A stretch of DNA of 64,000 nt from Pseudoduganella ginsengisoli (GCF_009720865.1 NZ_WNLA01000003.1:186001-250000), one strand, 5' to 3'; shown: positions 44,411 to 53,799, numbered from the stretch's first letter. The notes: generated by a model from the sequence alone, not told the origin. Made by a program: numbers and translations.

Positions 44411-45265
44411 TTACAGCCAGTACACAACAACGTACAGGCCCAGCCACACAACGTCAACAAAGTGCCAGTACCAGGCAGCGCCTTCGAATGCGAAGTGGTG
44501 CTCTGGCGTGAAGTGGCCCTTCATCAAACGGAACAGCACCACAGCCAGCATGATCGCGCCCATGGTCACGTGGAAGCCGTGGAAGCCGGTCAGCATGAAG
44601 AACGTGGAACCATAGATACCGGACGTCAGCTTCAGGTTCAGTTCGTGGTAAGCGTGGATGTACTCATAAGCCTGGAAGCCCATGAACACGGCGCCCAGCA
44701 AGATGGTGGCAGCCAGCCATACGATGGTCTTGGCGCGCTGGCCGGCAACCAGTGCATGGTGGGCGATGGTCAGCGTCAGGCCCGACGTCAGCAGCAGCGC
44801 GGTATTGATGGTCGGGATCGGGAATGGGCCCATCGGCGTGTACGGCTCAATCGTGCCGGCCGGGCTGTTGCCCCAGTGCGCGATAAAGTCAGGCCAGATG
44901 AATTTGTGGTCCAGGTCGCCCAGCCATGGCAACGTGATGGTGCGCGCATAGAACAGTGCGCCGAAGAACGCGCCAAAGAACATTACTTCCGAGAAGATGA
45001 ACCAGCCCATCGACCAGCGGTACGAGTGGTCAATCCGCTTGCTATATAAGCCGCCTTCGGATTCCTTGATGGCGTCGCCAAACCAGAAATACAGCACCAG
45101 CAGCGTGCACGCGATACCAATGAAGTTGACCGCCTGGCCCCACGAAGCGTCGTTGACCCACGCGGAAGCGCCGATCATCGTGATGAGCAGCGAAAGGCCG
45201 CCCAGCATTGGCCACCTGGAAGGACCAGGCACAAAGTAGTACGGTGCCGCGTTATGAGAACTCAT
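44411..45265 (-). CDS. ctaE: Cytochrome c oxidase subunit III
   Basis: A 284-residue, seven-helix subunit of the aa3-type oxidase. It shows PYYFVPGPSRWPMLGGLSLL at the start, FIFSEVMFFGAFFGALFYAR, FFMLTGFHGFHVTMGAIML and the C-terminal EGAAWYWHFVDVVWLGLY. These are the expected lipid-binding and Glu-containing helices. It is the last structural gene of ctaC-ctaD-(small)-ctaG-DUF2970-ctaE, and the terminator follows. Confidence 0.97.
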   Translation of the reverse strand: MSSHNAAPYYFVPGPSRWPMLGGLSLLITMIGASAWVNDASWGQAVNFIGIACTLLVLYFWFGDAIKESEGGLYSKRIDHSYRWSMGWFIFSEVMFFGAFFGALFYARTITLPWLGDLDHKFIWPDFIAHWGNSPAGTIEPYTPMGPFPIPTINTALLLTSGLTLTIAHHALVAGQRAKTIVWLAATILLGAVFMGFQAYEYIHAYHELNLKLTSGIYGSTFFMLTGFHGFHVTMGAIMLAVVLFRLMKGHFTPEHHFAFEGAAWYWHFVDVVWLGLYVVVYWL

Positions 45266-45284
45266 CTCGTTATCTCCTCAATGT

Positions 45285-45488
45285 TTACTTAGCTACAGCA
45301 AATTTCACTATTGTTATCAGCAGCGCGATAAATCCGGCAACTCCCAGCAGTGCAGCGATCACCACATACGCCAGGTTCAGTTTCACTTCATCCTGGTCGA
45401 AATCGCTTTTCCTGCGCAGGCCGAAAAACGACCACAGCACCGCTTTCAGCGAATACAAAAACGATGCCTGCTTAGGTTTGTCCGTCAT
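45285..45488 (-). CDS. DUF2970 small membrane protein
   Basis: A 67-residue protein with SFLYSLKAVLWSFFGLRRKSD and one strong C-terminal helix (LAYVVIAALLGVAGFIALLITIV). It overlaps the ctaG stop by four bases (ATGA) and lies just before ctaE, a constant arrangement in Burkholderiales oxidase clusters. Its function is unknown, probably in oxidase assembly or stability. Confidence 0.9.
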   Translation of the reverse strand: MTDKPKQASFLYSLKAVLWSFFGLRRKSDFDQDEVKLNLAYVVIAALLGVAGFIALLITIVKFAVAK

Positions 45489-46024
45489 CGCGAAGCCGTC
45501 TTGTCTTTCAATCCGTCGATTTCAAAGAAGGTGTACGACAGCGTGATGGTTTTCACATCTTTCGGCAGTGCGGGGTCGATATAAAACACCACCGGCATTT
45601 GCCGCGCTTCATTCGCCTTCAAGGTCTGCTGTTTAAAGCAGAAGCAATCGACTTTCTTAAAATACGGCGCCACCTGGTTGGGCGCATAGCTAGGAATCGC
45701 TTGCGCATTGACCGTATGTGGCTGGACATTCACTACTTCATACACCACCGTCGCCAGCTCGCCCGGATGCACTTGCAGCGAGCGCTGCGTGGAGCGGAAG
45801 CGCCACGGGCCATGCGCATTGCTGTCCAGTTCCACCGTGATGGTGCGGCTGGTATCGACTTGCGTATTGCCCGGCAATGCAACGGTGCCGTCTTTTTGCG
45901 TGATGTTGTTAATGCCCAGTACTTCGCAAATATGCTTGTAGACCGGAATCAGCAGGTATCCAAAGCCGAACATCATCACAGCGATGACGACCAGCTTGCC
46001 CAGCATGCGGCGGTTATCGTTCAC
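45485..46024 (-). CDS. ctaG: Cytochrome c oxidase assembly protein CtaG (Cox11)
   Basis: A 179-residue Cox11-type protein that inserts CuB into subunit I. It has one N-terminal helix (LGKLVVIAVMMFGFGYLLIPVY) and an Ig-like periplasmic domain with the copper-binding motif CFCFKQQTL. The GTG at 46024 was chosen: it gives VNDNRRMLGKLV, matching the family N-terminus, and lies 5 nt after the stop of the small assembly gene. An alternative ATG at 46006 would trim it slightly. Confidence 0.94.
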   Translation of the reverse strand: MNDNRRMLGKLVVIAVMMFGFGYLLIPVYKHICEVLGINNITQKDGTVALPGNTQVDTSRTITVELDSNAHGPWRFRSTQRSLQVHPGELATVVYEVVNVQPHTVNAQAIPSYAPNQVAPYFKKVDCFCFKQQTLKANEARQMPVVFYIDPALPKDVKTITLSYTFFEIDGLKDKTASR

Positions 46025-46028
46025 GGGC

Positions 46029-46139
46029 TTATCCCAGCCAGGTGCGCTTGACAAACACGGAGATGAAAAACACCAGGGCAATCGAACCCAGCGTCAATGC
46101 CAGTTTCAAATTGCTGTTTTGCTTCTTTGGATCGGACAT
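46029..46139 (-). CDS. Cytochrome oxidase small assembly protein (36 aa)
   Basis: A very short gene between ctaD and ctaG. It encodes 36 residues: MSDPKKQNSNLKLALTLGSI followed by ALVFFISVFVKRTWLG. The plan is a short polar N-terminus, one membrane helix and a conserved-looking KRTWLG end. Such a peptide is regularly found before ctaG in betaproteobacterial oxidase operons. GGGAGAAGCAGC lies before the ATG, and the stop is 5 nt before the ctaG GTG. Confidence 0.85.
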   Translation of the reverse strand: MSDPKKQNSNLKLALTLGSIALVFFISVFVKRTWLG

Positions 46140-46183
46140 GCTGCTTCTCCCTCTACGCCGGCGGGGTCTCCGCCGGCAACGTA

Positions 46184-47788
46184 TTACTTAACGACTGGCG
46201 GTTCTTCGAAGGTGTGGAACGGCGCCGGCGATGGCACGGTCCACTCCAGCCCTTCAGCGCCTTCCCATGGCTTGTCAGCCGCAGGCTTGCCGCCACGGAT
46301 GCTTGGCAGCACCACGAACAGCAGGAAGTACACCTGGCACAGGCCGAAACCGAAGGCGCCAATGGTGGCAATCGAGTTGAAGTCCGTGAACTGCGCTGGG
46401 TAGTCAGCGTAGCGGCGCGGCATACCCGCCAGGCCCAGGAAGTGCATCGGGAAGAAGGTCACGTTGAAGGTGATCAGCGAAGCCCAGAAGTGGAACTTGC
46501 CGCGGCCTTCGTTGTACATGAAGCCAGTCCACTTCGGACCCCAGTAGTAGAAGCCCGCGAACAGCGCGAACAGCGAACCTGCCACCAGCACGTAGTGGAA
46601 GTGCGCCACCACGTAGTACGTATCTTGCAGCTGGATGTCGATCGGAGTCACAGCCAGGATCAGGCCGGTGAAGCCGCCCATCGTGAACACGAAGATGAAG
46701 CCCACGGCGAACAGCATCGGGGTTTCAAAGGTCATCGAACCTTTCCACATCGTGGCGATCCAGTTGAACACTTTCACGCCGGTCGGGATAGCGATCAGCA
46801 TGGTGGCGTACATGAAGAACAGCTGCGACGTCACTGGCATACCGGTGGTGAACATGTGGTGCGCCCACACGATGAACGACAGGATCGCGATCGACGCCGT
46901 TGCGTATACCATCGAAGCGTAGCCGAACAGTGGCTTGCGTGCGAAGGCTGGGATGATCTGCGACACGATACCGAATGCCGGCAGAATCATGATGTACACC
47001 TCTGGGTGGCCGAAGAACCAGAAGATGTGCTGGTACATCACCGGATCGCCGCCACCGGCAGCGTTAAAGAACGACGTGCCGAAGTGGCGGTCGGTCAGGG
47101 TCATGGTGATCGCGCCGGCCAGAACTGGCATCACGGCGATCAGCAGGTAAGCGGTAATCAGCCAGGTCCAGCAGAACATCGGCATCTTCATCAGGGTCAT
47201 GCCAGGGGCGCGCATGTTCAGGATGGTGACGATGATGTTGATGGAACCCATGATCGACGATGCACCCATGATGTGCATGGCGAAAATACCCATGTCCATG
47301 CCAGGGCCCATCTGGGTCGACAGCGGTGCGTACAGCGTCCAGCCGGCCGCAGTCGCGCCGCCAGGAACGAAGAACGAACCGGCCAGCAGCAGCGCCGCAG
47401 GCGGCAGCAGCCAGAACGAGAAGTTGTTCATACGGGCAAACGCCATATCGGACGCGCCCACTTGCAGCGGGATCATCCAGTTAGCGAAGCCAACGAATGC
47501 TGGCATGATCGCGCCGAACACCATGACGAGGCCGTGCATGGTGGTCAGCTGGTTGAAGAATTCAGGCTGGAAGAATTGCAGGCCAGGCTGGAACAGTTCG
47601 GTACGGATCATCAGCGCCAGCACGCCGCCGGACAGCAGCATGATGAACGAGAACCACAGGTACAGGGTACCGATGTCCTTGTGGTTGGTGGCAAACAGCC
47701 AGCGCTGCAAGCCGTGTGGATGGTCGTGCGCATGGTCGTGGCCGTGCGCGTGATCGTGTGCGTGATCGACAGTGCTCATAATGTGCAA
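46184..47788 (-). CDS. ctaD: Cytochrome c oxidase subunit I
   Basis: The 534-residue catalytic subunit of the aa3-type proton-pumping oxidase. The N-terminus is His/Asp-rich ([19 protein letters not shown]), which may bind metal. The heme a and a3/CuB ligands are in [44 protein letters not shown] and [14 protein letters not shown]. The K- and D-channel residues are of the A1 type (GHPEVY, with Glu). It is co-directional with ctaC (7-bp gap) and the downstream assembly genes. Confidence 0.98.
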   Translation of the reverse strand: MHIMSTVDHAHDHAHGHDHAHDHPHGLQRWLFATNHKDIGTLYLWFSFIMLLSGGVLALMIRTELFQPGLQFFQPEFFNQLTTMHGLVMVFGAIMPAFVGFANWMIPLQVGASDMAFARMNNFSFWLLPPAALLLAGSFFVPGGATAAGWTLYAPLSTQMGPGMDMGIFAMHIMGASSIMGSINIIVTILNMRAPGMTLMKMPMFCWTWLITAYLLIAVMPVLAGAITMTLTDRHFGTSFFNAAGGGDPVMYQHIFWFFGHPEVYIMILPAFGIVSQIIPAFARKPLFGYASMVYATASIAILSFIVWAHHMFTTGMPVTSQLFFMYATMLIAIPTGVKVFNWIATMWKGSMTFETPMLFAVGFIFVFTMGGFTGLILAVTPIDIQLQDTYYVVAHFHYVLVAGSLFALFAGFYYWGPKWTGFMYNEGRGKFHFWASLITFNVTFFPMHFLGLAGMPRRYADYPAQFTDFNSIATIGAFGFGLCQVYFLLFVVLPSIRGGKPAADKPWEGAEGLEWTVPSPAPFHTFEEPPVVK

Positions 47789-47795
47789 CTCCTAA

Positions 47796-49019
47796 TTACT
47801 TACGTGCAGCCAGGACTTCGGCTGGTTGAACGATGTTTTCAGCAGCCTTGTTCGACCAGCTGTTGCGGGTGTACGTAATGACCGCAGCGATATCGGTATC
47901 CGACAGGGCATTCCATGGTGGCATGGCGCTTGGGAACTTGCCGCTCTTCTGGCCATGCAGCAGCACGTTGATCTGGTCAGCTTTCGGGCCGTTCACGACT
48001 GGCGAGCCATCCAGCGATGCGAATGCGCCTGGTACGCCTTTACCGGTAGCCTGGTGGCAAGCCACGCAGTTGGTGGTGTAGACTTTTTCGCCTTTGGTTT
48101 TCAGTTCGTCCAGGGTCCAGACCTTGTTCGGATCATCAGCCAGCGCAGCCATTTCTTTTTTCTTCTTGTCGACCCACGCGGTGTACTCTTCCGCCGTCAC
48201 GACGCGCACGACGATCGGCATGAATGCGTGCTCTTTACCGCACAGTTCCACGCAGTTGCCGCGATAGACGCCGGTATGTTCGGCCTTGAACCATGCATCG
48301 CGCACGAAGCCCGGGATCGCATCCTGTTTGACGGCAAAGGCCGGGATGGTCCACGAGTGGATCACATCGTTAGCGGTGGTCACGACACGGATCTTGCGGT
48401 TCACCGGCACGACCACTTCGTTATCCACTTCGATCAGGTAGGTATCGGAACGCTTTTCCGTTGGCGCAACGCCTGGCGAACCCACTTGCGAACGCGGCGT
48501 GGCGATATTCGAGATGAAGTTGATGCCTTCGCCTTCGCCCTTCAGGTAGTCGTAACCCCATTTCCACTGCATGCCGGTGGCTTTAATTGTGATGTCGGCA
48601 TTCGACGTGTCTTTCATGGCGACCACGGTACGGGTTGCCGGCAGCGCCATGCCGATCACGATCAGGAATGGCACCACGGTCCAGGCGATCTCAACTGCGG
48701 TGGATTCGTGGAAGGTGGCTGGCTTGTGGCCCAGCGATTTACGGTGTTTGAAGATGGAGTAGAACATCACGCCGAACACAGCGATAAAGATCGCCAGGCA
48801 GATGTACATCATCAAGTTGTGCAGGTCGTAGACCTCATGCGCGATCTTCGTTGCCGGCGGCTGCAAGTTCAGCTGGTGAACGACCGGACCACCCGTACCA
48901 CCGGTGGCTTTCGAGTATTCAGTTACTGCCGCCGCCGTGTCCGCCGCCCATGCAGGGACAGAAGCGGCCGCAACCGACAGCGCGAGCATCAACGATTGAA
49001 ATCGCTTTGCATATATCAT
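47796..49019 (-). CDS. ctaC: Cytochrome c oxidase subunit II with fused cytochrome c domain
   Basis: A 407-residue subunit II: a signal (SLMLALSVAAASVPAWA), two membrane helices, a cupredoxin domain with the CuA ligands (VIHSWTIPAFAVKQD and YRGNCVELCGKEHAFM), then a C-terminal class I cytochrome c domain with TTNCVACHQATGKG and an axial Met near PSAMPPWNALSD. The fusion (caa3-like) lets the enzyme carry its own electron donor. ATG 49019 starts the signal peptide. The 269-bp region upstream up to the bioC-like gene should hold the operon promoter, but no convincing box was seen. Confidence 0.96.
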   Translation of the reverse strand: MIYAKRFQSLMLALSVAAASVPAWAADTAAAVTEYSKATGGTGGPVVHQLNLQPPATKIAHEVYDLHNLMMYICLAIFIAVFGVMFYSIFKHRKSLGHKPATFHESTAVEIAWTVVPFLIVIGMALPATRTVVAMKDTSNADITIKATGMQWKWGYDYLKGEGEGINFISNIATPRSQVGSPGVAPTEKRSDTYLIEVDNEVVVPVNRKIRVVTTANDVIHSWTIPAFAVKQDAIPGFVRDAWFKAEHTGVYRGNCVELCGKEHAFMPIVVRVVTAEEYTAWVDKKKKEMAALADDPNKVWTLDELKTKGEKVYTTNCVACHQATGKGVPGAFASLDGSPVVNGPKADQINVLLHGQKSGKFPSAMPPWNALSDTDIAAVITYTRNSWSNKAAENIVQPAEVLAARK

Positions 49020-49288
49020 ATTTTCCCCAACCACCCAAGAAATAAAAATATTTTTAAAGGCAGCCGTTCGATGTTCTGAATAGCCGCCGAGCGCTACAAC
49101 ACCTAAAACCTTTTTACCGTGCCCGAAAACGGGGCAAAAAGATGGCAAAATTAGTCAAGGATTATAGTCAACATCCTCTGAGCGCATCAAGAAGATTATC
49201 CATTACGCAAGAGCAAAGCCGACAGCTTTGGCGATATTTGCCACATATGGATAACCATATTCTGCGTATGTCTTGAGTGGTATCGGCG

Positions 49289-50209
49289 TTATTTGCTGGG
49301 TTTTCTCGGCAGATCGAAACGGACAATGGATTCGCCCGTGCTGGTGGTGCGCGGCGCCGGACGGAAAGCATGTCCATACAACACTTCAAACGTCAGGCCC
49401 AGCTTGCCATCGGCGCGGCGCTGGCGTTCCAGGGCTGCAAGCAAGCGCTGGTGCGCCGCGCGGCTCAATACGCCCTGGCGGCGCGTAGCCAACGGATTGC
49501 CGCCCCATGCGCGCACGTCAGCCAATAACGCTTGCGGCGTATCGTACGTGACCGTGATTTTTTCCATATCCAGCACCGGCGTGGAAAAGCCCGCCTCCAC
49601 CAATTGGTCACCAAAATCATGCATGTCAACAAAAGGTAATGCATGTTGCGCTAAATCCACTTCAGCAAACGCATTGCGCACTTCCGAGAACGTATCCGGG
49701 CCAAAGCACGAAAACATTAATAAACCTTCAATCCGCAACACGCGGCGCCATTCAGCAAACACGCGGTCCGGTTGCGGGTGCCAGTGCAGCGCCAGGTTCG
49801 ACCACACCAGGTCAATGCTGTGCAATGGCAGCGGCAATTCCGCGAAATCGCCGCACAGCAAGTCCACGCCGGTTTTGCCTGGCAACAGTTTGCTGAGCAA
49901 CTGGTTCAAGCCTTTGGCTGCCGGGCCCTTGGCGGCGCGCGCCATGGCTTCGGCCGCGTCGATGCCGACAATATGCGCGGCGCCGTACATTTTTTGCAAT
50001 ATTGCCAAATCCGCGCCCGGGCCGCAGCCCGCGTCGAGCACGCGGCGGGGGATCATTTTCACCAGCGCCAGCCGGTCTTGCATGCGGGATGCGATTTCCC
50101 GGCGCAGGAAATCCGATGGCGCGATACGCTCAGGGTGGGCAAATAGCGTCCGGACGCGCTCGATATCGATGGGTGCGCTGAGTTTTGGCGGCTTGGAGGG
50201 TGCTTGCAT
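49289..50209 (-). CDS. BioC-like SAM-dependent methyltransferase
   Basis: A 306-residue class I methyltransferase: motif I VLDAGCGPGADL, acidic loop VGIDAAEAM, LLCGDFAELPL and the post-motif VWSNLALHWHPQPDRVFAEWRRVL. The SNLALHW stretch is typical of BioC, which methylates malonyl-ACP to start biotin synthesis. It is somewhat longer than E. coli BioC (about 250 residues) and no other bio gene is adjacent, so the assignment is probable only. It is divergent from comF. Confidence 0.8.
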   Translation of the reverse strand: MQAPSKPPKLSAPIDIERVRTLFAHPERIAPSDFLRREIASRMQDRLALVKMIPRRVLDAGCGPGADLAILQKMYGAAHIVGIDAAEAMARAAKGPAAKGLNQLLSKLLPGKTGVDLLCGDFAELPLPLHSIDLVWSNLALHWHPQPDRVFAEWRRVLRIEGLLMFSCFGPDTFSEVRNAFAEVDLAQHALPFVDMHDFGDQLVEAGFSTPVLDMEKITVTYDTPQALLADVRAWGGNPLATRRQGVLSRAAHQRLLAALERQRRADGKLGLTFEVLYGHAFRPAPRTTSTGESIVRFDLPRKPSK

Positions 50210-50268
50210 GGTCTTGACTGCTTGGGATGAGATAATGGCGGCAGTTTACATGGTTGGCGGGGTTTGCG

Positions 50269-51081
50269 ATGCAGACCGGTTCACCTGACGGTACCGGCCA
50301 TGGCGCCGGATGGGGCTGGACAGGCAAACTGGGTCGGGCTGCGCTGCCGCTGCGCCGGGTGCTGGCGCGCGCTGGAACGTGGCTGTTGCCGGGCGAATGT
50401 GCGCTGTGTGGAGGCATCGCCGGCGGCGCCGTGGTCTGCGCGGCTTGCCACCACCACTATATAGAAGGGTGGCTGGCCCGGTGCCTGCGCTGCCGCCAAT
50501 GCGCGAACCCGCTGCCGCCCGGCGCCACCGGGCTATGCGGCTATTGTTTGCGGACGATGCCCGCGTTTGATGCGACGGTCGCAGCGGCCGCTTATGCATT
50601 GCCGCTGGACCGGCTCGTGCTGCAACTGAAATTTGGCGGCAGGCTGGCGCTGGCGCGGCTGTTTGGCGATGCACTTGCCGGCGCGGCGCTGGATGCCCCC
50701 GGCTTTATCCAGCCCGACGTGTTGTGCCCCGTGCCGTTGGGCCCGCGCAGGCTGGTGGAACGCGGTTATAACCAGGCGCTGGAAATGGCCCGGCCGCTGG
50801 CGCGCCGCCTGGCGATACCGCTGCAAGCGCAACTGGTCATCCGCGTGAAGGAAACCGCGGCACTGAGCCGGACTGCCACGCCGGCGGAACGGCGCGCCTA
50901 TATCAAAGGCGCATTTGCCGCGCCGCAGCGCGCCTGGATAGATGGCCGCCATATCGGACTGGTGGACGATGTGATGACCAGCGGCGCGACCATGAACGAA
51001 TTGGCGGCGCTATTGAAGCGGTACGGGGCAACACGCGTTACTTGCCTCGTGTTTGCGCGGACACCGCCGCACGATGAATAA
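50269..51081 (+). CDS. ComF-family phosphoribosyltransferase-like protein
   Basis: A 270-residue protein. The N-terminal zinc-type cysteines (CALCGGIAGGAVVCAACHHH, CLRCRQC, CGYC) are followed by a phosphoribosyltransferase fold with PVPLGPRRLVERGYNQALEMAR and the PRPP loop HIGLVDDVMTSGATMNEL. ComF proteins aid DNA uptake in competent bacteria; in others the role is unclear. An in-frame TTG 15 nt upstream is a less likely start. Confidence 0.92.
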   Translation: MQTGSPDGTGHGAGWGWTGKLGRAALPLRRVLARAGTWLLPGECALCGGIAGGAVVCAACHHHYIEGWLARCLRCRQCANPLPPGATGLCGYCLRTMPAFDATVAAAAYALPLDRLVLQLKFGGRLALARLFGDALAGAALDAPGFIQPDVLCPVPLGPRRLVERGYNQALEMARPLARRLAIPLQAQLVIRVKETAALSRTATPAERRAYIKGAFAAPQRAWIDGRHIGLVDDVMTSGATMNELAALLKRYGATRVTCLVFARTPPHDE

Positions 51082-51113
51082 AGTTTTAAATAATCGGTTA
51101 AAGGAGAAGTAAA

Positions 51114-51584
51114 GTGTTTCATGTAGTCCTGGTCAAGCCGGAAATCCCTCCCAATACGGGCAACGTGATCCGCCTGTGCGCCAACACGGGGGCACAGCTG
51201 CATTTGATCGAGCCGCTGGGGTTCGAGCTCGATGACAGCAAATTAAAGCGCGCCGGCCTGGATTACCACGAATATGCAGCCATGAAGGTGCACAAGGACT
51301 GGGCGGCATTCATGGCCGCCGTGCAGCCCGATCCCGCCCGCCTGTTTGCCATGACGACGCACGGCTCATCGCCATTCGCCAACCAGCAGTTCCGTCCCGG
51401 CGACGTCTTTGTATTTGGATCGGAAACCAAAGGCCTGGATCCGGAATTCCGCAACAGCTTCCCCCCGTCGCAGCGCATCCGCCTGCCAATGCGCCCGGAC
51501 AACCGCAGCCTGAACTTGTCCAATACGGTGGCGGTCGTGGTGTTTGAAGCGTGGCGCCAAAACGGCTATCAGGGCGGCGCCTGA
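51114..51584 (+). CDS. trmL: tRNA (cytidine(34)-2'-O)-methyltransferase
   Basis: A 156-residue SPOUT methyltransferase that modifies the wobble base of leucine tRNAs. It starts FHVVLVKPEIPPNTGNVIRL and has the knot motifs VFGSETKGLDPEFRNSF and IRLPMRPDNRSLNLSNTVAV. The start is GTG with GGAGAAG 5 nt upstream. It follows comF by 32 bp in the same direction. Confidence 0.95.
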   Translation: MFHVVLVKPEIPPNTGNVIRLCANTGAQLHLIEPLGFELDDSKLKRAGLDYHEYAAMKVHKDWAAFMAAVQPDPARLFAMTTHGSSPFANQQFRPGDVFVFGSETKGLDPEFRNSFPPSQRIRLPMRPDNRSLNLSNTVAVVVFEAWRQNGYQGGA

Positions 51585-51653
51585 CGGTTTCCCAACCGTG
51601 TGGACGCGCTCCCGTTTGCTGTCGTATAACGGTGAAAACCGACGGGAGGCGCC

Positions 51654-52115
51654 ATGTTTGATATGGAATTACCCTGGTGGGAATATATACTGCGGGCCGC
51701 CATCATTTATGGCGCGCTGCTGGTCATGGTGCGCGTGGCCGGCAAGCGGACGGTCGGCCAGTTTACGCCGTTTGATTTACTGGTGGTCATGCTGCTCAGC
51801 GAAGCCGTGTCCAATTCACTGTCCGGCGGCGATAAATCCGTGCCGGGCGGCTTGCTGTTGGCGGGCACGCTGATCGCACTGAATATCGCCATTGCGCACC
51901 TGACTGCTTATAACCGCAAGGCAGCCAGCCTGATCGAAGGCACCGCTGTGCTGATCGGACGAAACGGCACGGTTTTTACTGACATTGCCCGCAAAAACCG
52001 CGTATCGGACGCCGATGTCGAACAGGCGCTGCGGGAAGAAGATTGCGATTTACAGGAAATGCAATGCATGTTCCTGGAATCGGACGGCAAAATCACCGTC
52101 CTCAGAAAGTCTTAA
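51654..52115 (+). CDS. DUF421 (YetF-like) membrane protein
   Basis: A 153-residue protein: two to three N-terminal helices (LRAAIIYGALLVMVRVAG, LLVVMLLSEAVSNSL, LLAGTLIALNIAIAHLTAY) followed by the cytoplasmic DUF421 domain (SLIEGTAVLIGRNGTV, DADVEQALREEDC). Members influence membrane or spore properties in Bacillus; the function here is unknown. GGGAGG precedes the ATG. Its end overlaps the convergent rfaE2 gene by four bases. Confidence 0.9.
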   Translation: MFDMELPWWEYILRAAIIYGALLVMVRVAGKRTVGQFTPFDLLVVMLLSEAVSNSLSGGDKSVPGGLLLAGTLIALNIAIAHLTAYNRKAASLIEGTAVLIGRNGTVFTDIARKNRVSDADVEQALREEDCDLQEMQCMFLESDGKITVLRKS

Positions 52116-52594
52116 TTGCCGTACATGCGTACTTTTGCCAGCAGCTTCGTGGTGGAACGGTCATGTTCGAAATCGATGGCTACGGCCTTGCCGCCATAGG
52201 CCAGCACGGCCTGGCCTTCTGGAATCGCCGTCATATCGTAATCGCCGCCCTTCGCGTAAATCTCCGGCTGGCATTCCAGCACGGTTTCCAGCGCCGTATC
52301 TTCATCAAACGCCACCACCAGGCTGGCCGACTCCAGCGCGGCAATGACGGCCATGCGGTCTTCACAGTGATTCAGTGGCCGGTCGTCGCCCTTGCCGAGG
52401 CGTTTGACGGATGCATCCGTGTTGACAGCTACTACCAGCGACGCGCCCAGTGCGCGCGCCTGCGCCAGGTACGTCACGTGGCCGCGGTGCAGGATGTCGA
52501 ATACGCCATTGGTCAAGACAACAGGCTTGGGCAACGCCGCGACCCGCTCCTTCAACGTGGCGCGGCTGCAGATTTTTTCTTCAAATTCAGGCAT
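52112..52594 (-). CDS. rfaE2: D-glycero-beta-D-manno-heptose 1-phosphate adenylyltransferase
   Basis: A 160-residue nucleotidyltransferase that makes ADP-heptose for the lipopolysaccharide inner core. It corresponds to the C-terminal domain of E. coli HldE as a separate protein. Signature motifs: TNGVFDILHRGHVTYLAQAR, NTDASVKRLGKGDDRPLN and YAKGGDYDMTAIPE. The kinase half must be encoded elsewhere. It lies 5 bp after the PilU-like gene in the same direction. Confidence 0.95.
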   Translation of the reverse strand: MPEFEEKICSRATLKERVAALPKPVVLTNGVFDILHRGHVTYLAQARALGASLVVAVNTDASVKRLGKGDDRPLNHCEDRMAVIAALESASLVVAFDEDTALETVLECQPEIYAKGGDYDMTAIPEGQAVLAYGGKAVAIDFEHDRSTTKLLAKVRMYGN

Positions 52595-52599
52595 GGGTA

Positions 52600-53799
52600 T
52601 TATGTTTTAGGGCCGGATGCATCATCTTCCTCCTCTTCTTCCTCCTCGATCTGCATGCTCAAGCCGCCGGCGGCGCTGGAACCGCCACTGTCGCCAGGTT
52701 CCTTGCGGTCGCCCCGCAGCTTGATTTGCAGACGCAGGCCGTTGGCGGAATCGGCATTGCGCAGCGCTTCTTCGTAAGAAATGAAGCCCTTATTATAGAG
52801 TTCGTACAACGCCTGGTCGAACGTGCACATGCCCAGTTCGCGGGACTTGTGCATGATTTCTTTAATTTGCTGGAAATTCCCCTTCAAGATCATTTCTGAA
52901 ATCGTCGGCGAATTCAGCAGGATTTCAATGGCGGCCTTGCGCCCTTTGCCATCTTCCGTGCGGATCAGCCGCTGCGACACAATCGCTCGCAAATTCGACG
53001 ATAAGTCCATCAACAGTTGATTACGCCGCTCTTCCGGGAAGAAGTTGATGATACGGTCCATAGTCTGGTTGGCGTTATTCGCATGCAAAGTCCCCAGGCA
53101 CAGGTGGCCCGTCTCCGCAAACGCAATCGCGTGTTCCATGGTTTCCGTATCGCGGATTTCGCCGATCAGGATCACGTCCGGCGCCTGGCGCAGCGTGTTT
53201 TTCAGCGCGTTATGCCACGACAGCGTATCGACGCCCACTTCCCGGTGCGTAATCAGGCAGCCCTTATTCTTGTGCACATATTCGACGGGGTCTTCCACCG
53301 TGATGATGTGGCCCGCCGAATTCGCATTGCGGTAGTCAATCATGGCTGCCAACGTAGTCGACTTGCCGGAGCCTGTGCCGCCCACCACGAGCACCAGCCC
53401 GCGCTTGGTCATGATGACTTCCTTGAGCACTTCCGGCAAATCCAGTTTCTGGAAGTTCGGAATTTCCGACGCAATGGTGCGGATCACCATGGCCACGTTT
53501 TGTTGCTGAACGAAGACATTGACGCGGAACCGGCACACGTTCGGCAGCGATATCGCGAAGTTGCACTCAAGTTCCGTCTGGAATTCCGTCCGCTGCCGCT
53601 CATTCATGATGGCGTACGCCAGCGCCTTCGTGACTTCGCCCGTCAGCCGCTGCTGGCTCAGCGGTTTCATCGAACCCTGCGACTTCATGCTGGGCGGGAA
53701 ATCCGCTGAAATGAACAGGTCGGACCCGCCGGTCTGATGCATAACCGTCAGCAATTTATGGATGTAAGCCTGGGCTTCTTCGTGACCGAAAGTCGACAT
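52600..53799 (-). CDS. PilT/PilU-family ATPase with acidic C-terminal tail
   Basis: A 399-residue twitching-type ATPase. It has an N-terminal PAS-like domain (GGSDLFISADFPPSMKSQG), Walker [11 protein letters not shown], Asp box ITVEDPVEYVH, Walker B DVILIGEIRD and His box TLHANNANQT. Sequence from [10 protein letters not shown] through EEALRNADSANGLRLQIK closely parallels PilU at 61628 rather than PilT. The last 40 residues form a Gly/Ser linker and a run of seven Glu plus two Asp, absent from the other two ATPases. It is not beside pilT or pilU and may be a third retraction-type motor. Confidence 0.92.
   Translation of the reverse strand: MSTFGHEEAQAYIHKLLTVMHQTGGSDLFISADFPPSMKSQGSMKPLSQQRLTGEVTKALAYAIMNERQRTEFQTELECNFAISLPNVCRFRVNVFVQQQNVAMVIRTIASEIPNFQKLDLPEVLKEVIMTKRGLVLVVGGTGSGKSTTLAAMIDYRNANSAGHIITVEDPVEYVHKNKGCLITHREVGVDTLSWHNALKNTLRQAPDVILIGEIRDTETMEHAIAFAETGHLCLGTLHANNANQTMDRIINFFPEERRNQLLMDLSSNLRAIVSQRLIRTEDGKGRKAAIEILLNSPTISEMILKGNFQQIKEIMHKSRELGMCTFDQALYELYNKGFISYEEALRNADSANGLRLQIKLRGDRKEPGDSGGSSAAGGLSMQIEEEEEEEDDASGPKT

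Noticed and set aside
46097..47878. 593-codon plus-strand ORF opposite ctaD
   Set aside because: It is rich in His, Arg and Gln with no recognisable domain and lies wholly antisense to the highly conserved oxidase subunit I gene, a typical shadow of GC-rich coding DNA.
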